Positions 46,675 through 50,709 of a DNA stretch of 50,709 nt are shown here, one piece after another. The stretch lies in contig NZ_VDMB01000024.1 of the NCBI RefSeq assembly GCF_006175995.1, positions 1 to 50,709 of the forward strand. The letters run 5' to 3'. A program made the position numbers and the translations under genes. The notes beneath the pieces were generated by a model. The model searched no databases and was not told where the DNA came from. It saw nothing but the letters and a program-made list of their open reading frames with translations. Each line of letters begins with the position of its first letter. Position 1 is the first letter of the stretch. The stretch comes from Desulfobotulus mexicanus. GTDB lineage: Bacteria; Desulfobacterota; Desulfobacteria; Desulfobacterales; ASO4-4.

Positions 46675-47178
46675 ATGCAAGGTAAAACAATAAAAGAAAG
46701 CCGGGTTATTCTTTCCCATCTCATGCTACCTGAAGACACCAACCCAGCAGGCAATGTCCACGGTGGAGTTATAATGAAATACATTGATAATGCAGCAGGA
46801 GTTGTAGCCGTCCGCCATGCCAGAAAGCTCTGCGTCACAGCTTCTGTTGACAGGCTTGATTTTTTCAACCCTGTTTTCATCGGCAACCTTCTCATCATCA
46901 AAGCCAGCATGAACATGGTTGGCAGCACATCCGCTGAAATAGGCGTACGGGTAGAGGCAGAAGATGTCCTCACAGGTGAAATACGGCATGTGGTTTCTGC
47001 CTATCTCACCTTTGTGGCACTGGATGAAAAAATGAAACCCAGCCCAATGCCACCTCTGATACTTGAAAACAAAGACGAAGAACGCCGCAACAGGGAAGCA
47101 AAGGACAGGCATAAAGTGCGTCTCACAGAGAAACAGAAGGAGAAAGCCTGCCAGAAAAACCCGGACCTGTGCGCATAA
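46675..47178 (+). CDS. Acyl-CoA thioesterase, hotdog fold
   Basis: A 167-residue cytosolic protein of the YciA/BACH thioesterase family, hydrolysing acyl-CoA. The signature MLPEDTNPAGNVHGGVIMKYID is followed by ASVDRLDFFNPVFIGNLLII and the EDVLTGEIRHVVSAYLTFVA strand set. The about 40-residue charged C-terminal tail (NKDEERRNREAKDRHKVR) is longer than usual. GGGAGAAAAAAC precedes the ATG at 46675, preferred over an upstream in-frame start without a ribosome site. Confidence 0.92.
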   Translation: MQGKTIKESRVILSHLMLPEDTNPAGNVHGGVIMKYIDNAAGVVAVRHARKLCVTASVDRLDFFNPVFIGNLLIIKASMNMVGSTSAEIGVRVEAEDVLTGEIRHVVSAYLTFVALDEKMKPSPMPPLILENKDEERRNREAKDRHKVRLTEKQKEKACQKNPDLCA

Positions 47179-47272
47179 AATAATCTGATACAACCCTGGC
47201 TCAGCAACTCTTTTTCTGGCCCGCTTCCTGTATGTAAGGCCATGACAGCCTCCCCTGCTTCGGAAGGACATC

Positions 47273-48943
47273 ATGATCAAAAACAAATCCCTTACCCTTC
47301 TGCTTTTTTTATGCATTATCTTTTTTGCCCTCCCGTCCACCCAGGCAATTTCCGGAGACAAAGATGTCCTGAAATCTCAAGGGCCTCCTTCGGCTCTTCA
47401 GACATTAAAGGACCTTCGCCTTTCCATCGAGGCCGTTGATAAAGACATCCTTGAAAAGGAAGAGAGCTACGCAAAAGCCCTCATAGAAGAACGTAAGCAG
47501 GCCATCCGCATAGAGGTCAGCCATCTGTTAAGGTTAAGGGATGCTTATCAGCGGGAATTTGAATCCATAGCATCGGGCATTGAGCTGGAAGAGACAGCAC
47601 AGGCACCCATCAAAGCCTTCCGCATTGAAGAAGAACTCATGGAGGTACTGCGGCCCCTTGTAGAGGGTTTGAAACAGATGACATCACGGCCGAGGGAGCT
47701 GGAAAGACTGAGAAAGGATACGGCTTTTTACGAGAATCATCTCCCGGAAATCCGGAGTGCCATTTCGAAGGTAGAAGACTTCATGGCCAAAACAGAGGAT
47801 AAAGCCCTGCATCTGCACCTGGAAGAACTTCTCTTAAGCTGGCAGGAAAAGGAGCAGGAGGTTCTTCGCCAGATACGCCGCCTCCGTTTCCAGCTGAATC
47901 AGAAAACCGGCCCCGATGAGTCCATGCTGGTCACCATGCAGAAGGGAGTTACCAATTTTGTCAAAACCAGGGGACGCAATCTTTTTCTGGCATTTACCGT
48001 CTTTATAGGAACCTTTCTGCTCCTGAGACTGACTTACTGGAAGTGGAGCAACAACCAGAAAAAATCTCCCCCGCCTTTTTATCACCGCCTGCTTCAGGTT
48101 ATATTCCACAGCACGACAGCCTTTGTTTCCATCAGTGCTGCCCTGCTCCTGCTTTACGCCTTCGGAGACTGGATGCTCCTTAGTATTGCCCTGCTCCTGC
48201 TGATTACCCTGATCTGGTCCGCCAGAAACGGTATGGCCCAGTTCTGGGAACAGGGAAAACTGATACTCAATATGGGTACCCTCAGGGAAGGGGAAAGACT
48301 CATTTATACAGGTCTGCCATGGAAGGTTCAGAAACTGGGCCTGCACGGTATCCTCATCAATCCTTGGCTTGAAGGCGGCTTACTGCGCATCCCGCTAAAG
48401 CACCTTGTGGGTATGCAGTCCAGGCCCTTTAATGAAAATGAGCCCTGGTTTCCTTCCAAAAAGGATGATGTTCTGCTTCTGGAAGATGGCAGTATTGCAA
48501 AGATCCTTATGCAAACGCCGGAGCAGGTTGTGGCAGAACTGGAAGGTGGGGCCAGAAGAACCTGGGCCGCAGTGGACTTTTTAAGCCTATCCATTTGCAA
48601 TCTCAGCAGAAAAAAATTCGGCATCAGTGTTACCATGGGTCTTGACTACGGATATCAGGCAGAAATTACCGACAAAATACCCGGACTCCTGGAACAGTAT
48701 GTCAGAAAAAATCTTGAACAACAGGATTACAGCAGGTATCTGCAGCACCTTGACGTCATCTTCCTTGAAACAGGACCATACTCCCTTAATCTAAGGGTTT
48801 TTGCCATATTTTCTCCCGAAGCTGCAGAGGACTACCTGAACCTGCAGAGAAAAATCAGAAAACTATGCATGGAGGCCTCTACCCATTATGGCTGGAGCAT
48901 TCCCTTTCCCCAGCTTGCACTGCACCGACCGGCCAGTGCCTGA
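47273..48943 (+). CDS. MscS-like mechanosensitive channel-family protein
   Basis: A 556-residue membrane protein. Residues 1-25 are a signal peptide (LTLLLFLCIIFFALPSTQA); residues 30-230 are a periplasmic coiled-coil region; about 237-258, 276-295 and 297-318 are membrane segments; residues about 325-395 resemble the MscS beta domain (GTLREGERLIYTGLPWKVQK, GLLRIPLKHLVGM), and the C-terminal part resembles the cytoplasmic alpha-beta domain. The Gly/Ala-rich pore helix of true MscS is not obvious (ALLLLITLIWSARNGMAQFW stands there), so channel activity is uncertain. The last 58 bp overlap the 3' end of the convergent cca gene. Confidence 0.75.
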   Translation: MIKNKSLTLLLFLCIIFFALPSTQAISGDKDVLKSQGPPSALQTLKDLRLSIEAVDKDILEKEESYAKALIEERKQAIRIEVSHLLRLRDAYQREFESIASGIELEETAQAPIKAFRIEEELMEVLRPLVEGLKQMTSRPRELERLRKDTAFYENHLPEIRSAISKVEDFMAKTEDKALHLHLEELLLSWQEKEQEVLRQIRRLRFQLNQKTGPDESMLVTMQKGVTNFVKTRGRNLFLAFTVFIGTFLLLRLTYWKWSNNQKKSPPPFYHRLLQVIFHSTTAFVSISAALLLLYAFGDWMLLSIALLLLITLIWSARNGMAQFWEQGKLILNMGTLREGERLIYTGLPWKVQKLGLHGILINPWLEGGLLRIPLKHLVGMQSRPFNENEPWFPSKKDDVLLLEDGSIAKILMQTPEQVVAELEGGARRTWAAVDFLSLSICNLSRKKFGISVTMGLDYGYQAEITDKIPGLLEQYVRKNLEQQDYSRYLQHLDVIFLETGPYSLNLRVFAIFSPEAAEDYLNLQRKIRKLCMEASTHYGWSIPFPQLALHRPASA

Positions 48944-50019
48944 CAGCGCAGATCCCGCAGACGACGGCCTGCATCGACTCCTTCCAGCCCGTGATCCGTG
49001 GGAAGACGGACGGAAAACATCAGTTCCAGATCTCTTTTTACCCTTTCAAGGAAATCTTCTCCATGATCTGCCCGTACCAGATAAAACAGGGCATCCACAA
49101 GATCCGCCCTGTGCAGCTTAAGTAAAAGATCAACCCTGGAACCAGGACGAAGCCTGCCATAGAGTCCTGCCTTCATATGAAGGCGTGCAGCCATGCTGCC
49201 TGCATCCTCAAAACGCCTTGAAAGCCGCAGCCTCCGGGCAAAGGCCCTGGCCATGGGTTCACCTGCCCCATCATGCCCGTGATGGGAAGGCCATTTTTCC
49301 TTCGGCGTGGCAAGCTTTCCAAGGTCATGGCACAATGCCATCCATGCCAGAAGCCTGCTCCCATGCAGTTCATCCGTCACATCCATGATATGCTCAAACA
49401 ATGACCCCCTGTGCCAGGGGACTGGCCCTGCCGGAACATCCATGGCTTTTTTCATTTCACTGAACCAGGGATCAAGGCAGCCGGTTTCTGCAAGAATTCG
49501 AAAAAAACGGGAAGGGTTTTCACCGGAAAGGGCAATAAGCAGTTCACTTCCCACCCTTTCCGGAGAAATGCCTTCCAGCAGAAAGGCCGTTTCTCTCATG
49601 GTTTCAAGCAACTCCGGTGCAGGAGCATAATCCGGAAAAAGACTTGTAAACCTTGCTGCACGGAAGACCCGCAAGGGATCTTTCATGAAATTTTCTCTGC
49701 GTACAGGCCTCAGTATTTTTTCCTTAAGATCCTTAAGGGCCATAGGATGATGATAGAGTCTGCCCCCTTCATCTTCTGCCATGGCATTAATGGTCAGATC
49801 CCGCCCCAGCAGATCATCATGGATATTATCTGTATGGGAAAGTATGTATTCATCCCCCCCCACCCTGTATACTGGCGTCTGTTTTCCCTGCTTCCGGGCA
49901 GAGGGAAAGGCCTTAATAAAATCAGCCTCTTTAGCCCCTAAAACCAGAAAATCCCTGTCTTTAAAGGCTCTTCCCATAAGCTTGTCACGGATAGCACCAC
50001 CTACGGTATAAATTTCCAC
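48886..50019 (-). CDS. cca: tRNA nucleotidyltransferase (CCA-adding, E. coli type)
   Basis: Adds or repairs the 3' CCA of tRNAs. The 377-residue protein has the class II nucleotidyltransferase head (IYTVGGAIRDKLMGRAFKDR with DRDFLVLG, RRDLTINAMA-like GRDLTINAMAED, and DPLRVFRAARF) and a C-terminal HD domain with CHDLGKLATPKEKWPSHHGHD, as in the E. coli type. The start is GTG at 50019, only 3 nt after the stop of the DUF1232 gene, so the two form an operon. Since both tRNA genes seen here encode CCA, repair is the likely main role. The 3' end overlaps the MscS-like gene by 58 bp on the opposite strand. Confidence 0.93.
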   Translation of the reverse strand: MEIYTVGGAIRDKLMGRAFKDRDFLVLGAKEADFIKAFPSARKQGKQTPVYRVGGDEYILSHTDNIHDDLLGRDLTINAMAEDEGGRLYHHPMALKDLKEKILRPVRRENFMKDPLRVFRAARFTSLFPDYAPAPELLETMRETAFLLEGISPERVGSELLIALSGENPSRFFRILAETGCLDPWFSEMKKAMDVPAGPVPWHRGSLFEHIMDVTDELHGSRLLAWMALCHDLGKLATPKEKWPSHHGHDGAGEPMARAFARRLRLSRRFEDAGSMAARLHMKAGLYGRLRPGSRVDLLLKLHRADLVDALFYLVRADHGEDFLERVKRDLELMFSVRLPTDHGLEGVDAGRRLRDLRCQALAGRCSASWGKGMLQP

Positions 50020-50022
50020 ATT

Positions 50023-50484
50023 CTATTTCCCGCCAATCATGGCCTTGATTTTTTTTATCAGGCCCGCTCCAATCATTTCATCGGCCGCATCCAGAACCCG
50101 GCGCACCACCTCAAAAATATCTCCCTCACCGACCCAGTGTTTTTCAAGGACATGGGCAGGAGTATTGGTCATGACACTGTTCAACGCATAGGTGGCCAGA
50201 ACAATATCATCCAGATAACCAGCAGGCCCCAGAATGGCTTCGGGCAGAAGATCTATGGGTGAAATAAAATATGCGATGGCAAAGGCCAGCTTGGCCTTTT
50301 CTCTGGCAGGAACTTCCGGGTCCACAACCAGCTTGCATAAAAGATAAAAAATATCCGGTGCCAGCAATATATATTCTGACCATCTGCTGTTTCTGCCTGC
50401 TCCGAATACGGCCCAGTTTTTAATTTTTACCCGAAGCTTCCGGTAAAAATCTTCATTTTTATTGATGGACTCGCAAAAAAACAA
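50023..50484 (-). CDS. DUF1232 (YkvA-family) membrane protein, 5' end cut by an insertion sequence
   Basis: The open frame gives up to 153 residues. The DUF1232 core is complete: EKAKLAFAIAYFISPIDLLP and GPAGYLDDIVLATYALN, the short hairpin-like membrane helix pair of the YkvA family, whose function is unknown. The frame begins at a TTG (50484) that lies inside the neighbouring insertion sequence (from 50469), and no ATG or GTG lies in frame in the native part before the core. The natural start and promoter therefore seem to have been removed by the element. cca follows 3 nt downstream and would be affected as well unless a new promoter exists. Confidence 0.8.
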   Translation of the reverse strand: MFFCESINKNEDFYRKLRVKIKNWAVFGAGRNSRWSEYILLAPDIFYLLCKLVVDPEVPAREKAKLAFAIAYFISPIDLLPEAILGPAGYLDDIVLATYALNSVMTNTPAHVLEKHWVGEGDIFEVVRRVLDAADEMIGAGLIKKIKAMIGGK

Positions 50485-50709
50485 AATTTCATAACCGTTT
50501 AAATTTGTTGTCTTTATATGATTTTGCTATTGATTTAAAGAGCCGTTTTTGGTATGTATATCCTGTGATATTAATCTATTATAAGGATTTTGCATGATCT
50601 ACGTCAAAGACCACAAACAGTACGACATGTTCAGCCCGTTTGAGCATCTTGGTCCAAAGAGGCTGGCTCTTCTGGAGTCATCATGGGCGCATCTGTTTCG
50701 TGAAGAAAT
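50469..50709 (+). mobile_element. Insertion sequence, left end (partial, runs off window)
   Basis: Begins with actcgcaaaaa (50469-50479), the exact reverse complement of the last 11 bases of the element at the left edge (233-243). About 114 bp of AT-rich leader follow, then a transposase start at 50594. Orientation is the same as for the left-edge element, so the two flank the window as direct repeats. The boundary inside the DUF1232 gene explains that gene's missing start codon. Confidence 0.65.
50594..50709 (+). CDS. Transposase, N-terminal fragment (partial)
   Basis: Thirty-eight codons before the window ends, reading MIYVKDHKQYDMFSPFEHLG then PKRLALLESSWAHLFREE. This opening, with 'VKDHKQ', 'F-x-P-F-x-x-LGPKR' and 'L-x-x-SWA-x-LFR', is one I associate with DDE transposases (IS1182-like or IS4-like) common in Desulfobacterota. 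ATAAGGATTTTGC precedes the ATG. The catalytic region lies beyond the window. Confidence 0.7.
   Translation, partial: MIYVKDHKQYDMFSPFEHLGPKRLALLESSWAHLFREE

Overview
The window looks like chromosomal DNA of a Desulfobacterota (former deltaproteobacterial) organism, most likely in or near the Desulfobacterales. This is inferred from the MEP isoprenoid genes, the Nif3 / C4-zinc-ribbon / rnpB block, a PanP-type decarboxylase, polyhydroxyalkanoate-granule style small proteins and general protein character; genus cannot be set by reading. Most of the 50.7 kb is ordinary housekeeping sequence with tightly packed genes on both strands.

Layout. 1-628: the end of an insertion sequence that has cut a sodium:solute symporter gene. 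772-3562: argC, then three small helical proteins resembling phasins and the PhaE subunit of PHA synthase, behind a good sigma-70 promoter. 3814-8408 (minus strand): ispD, an unusual helical protein ending in an HPr-like domain, RNase P RNA (rnpB), a coiled-coil C4 zinc-ribbon protein and a Nif3-family protein. 8976-10625: tRNA(CAT) and a GcvT-family protein. 10826-18675: alpha-2-macroglobulin plus penicillin-binding protein 1C, translationally coupled. 18763-25166 (minus strand): a rhomboid protease fused to a DnaJ-C-like tail, nadC, a MITE, valS, and an acidic protein with four 87-bp tandem repeats. 25633-29451: rsmE, tRNA-Phe, and a polar amino-acid ABC transporter whose permease carries a secreted N-terminal extension. 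29660-37764: lepA, panP-like decarboxylase, a GerMN-domain protein overlapping an EF-G gene, and an M48/TPR protease. 37916-41750: parA, parB, a second MITE, and an IspH-UbiA fusion. 41817-50484: MarR regulator, FapA-type protein with zinc ribbon, PlsC-type acyltransferase, IHF alpha, acyl-CoA thioesterase, MscS-like protein, cca and a DUF1232 protein. 50469-50709: the start of a second insertion sequence.

How things fit together. IspD and IspH belong to the same MEP pathway, and the IspH gene is fused to a UbiA-like membrane domain that could use prenyl diphosphates. ParA/ParB point to chromosome segregation; RsmE, LepA, EF-G, ValS, Cca, RNase P and two tRNAs serve translation; A2M/PBP1C, the M48 protease, MscS-like protein and acyltransferase serve the envelope.

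The most notable signals are: (1) two copies of a long-hairpin, IS66-type MITE, each with a perfect 8-bp target duplication and each inserted on a stop codon; (2) an 11-bp perfect inverted match showing that both window edges carry ends of what appears to be the same insertion sequence in direct orientation, interrupting a symporter gene on the left and a DUF1232 gene on the right; (3) three uncommon domain fusions: rhomboid-DnaJ-C, IspH-UbiA (with degenerate Asp motifs), and helical domain-HPr; (4) a three-gene phasin/PhaE-like set without a visible synthase. No CRISPR array, prophage or defence island is visible.
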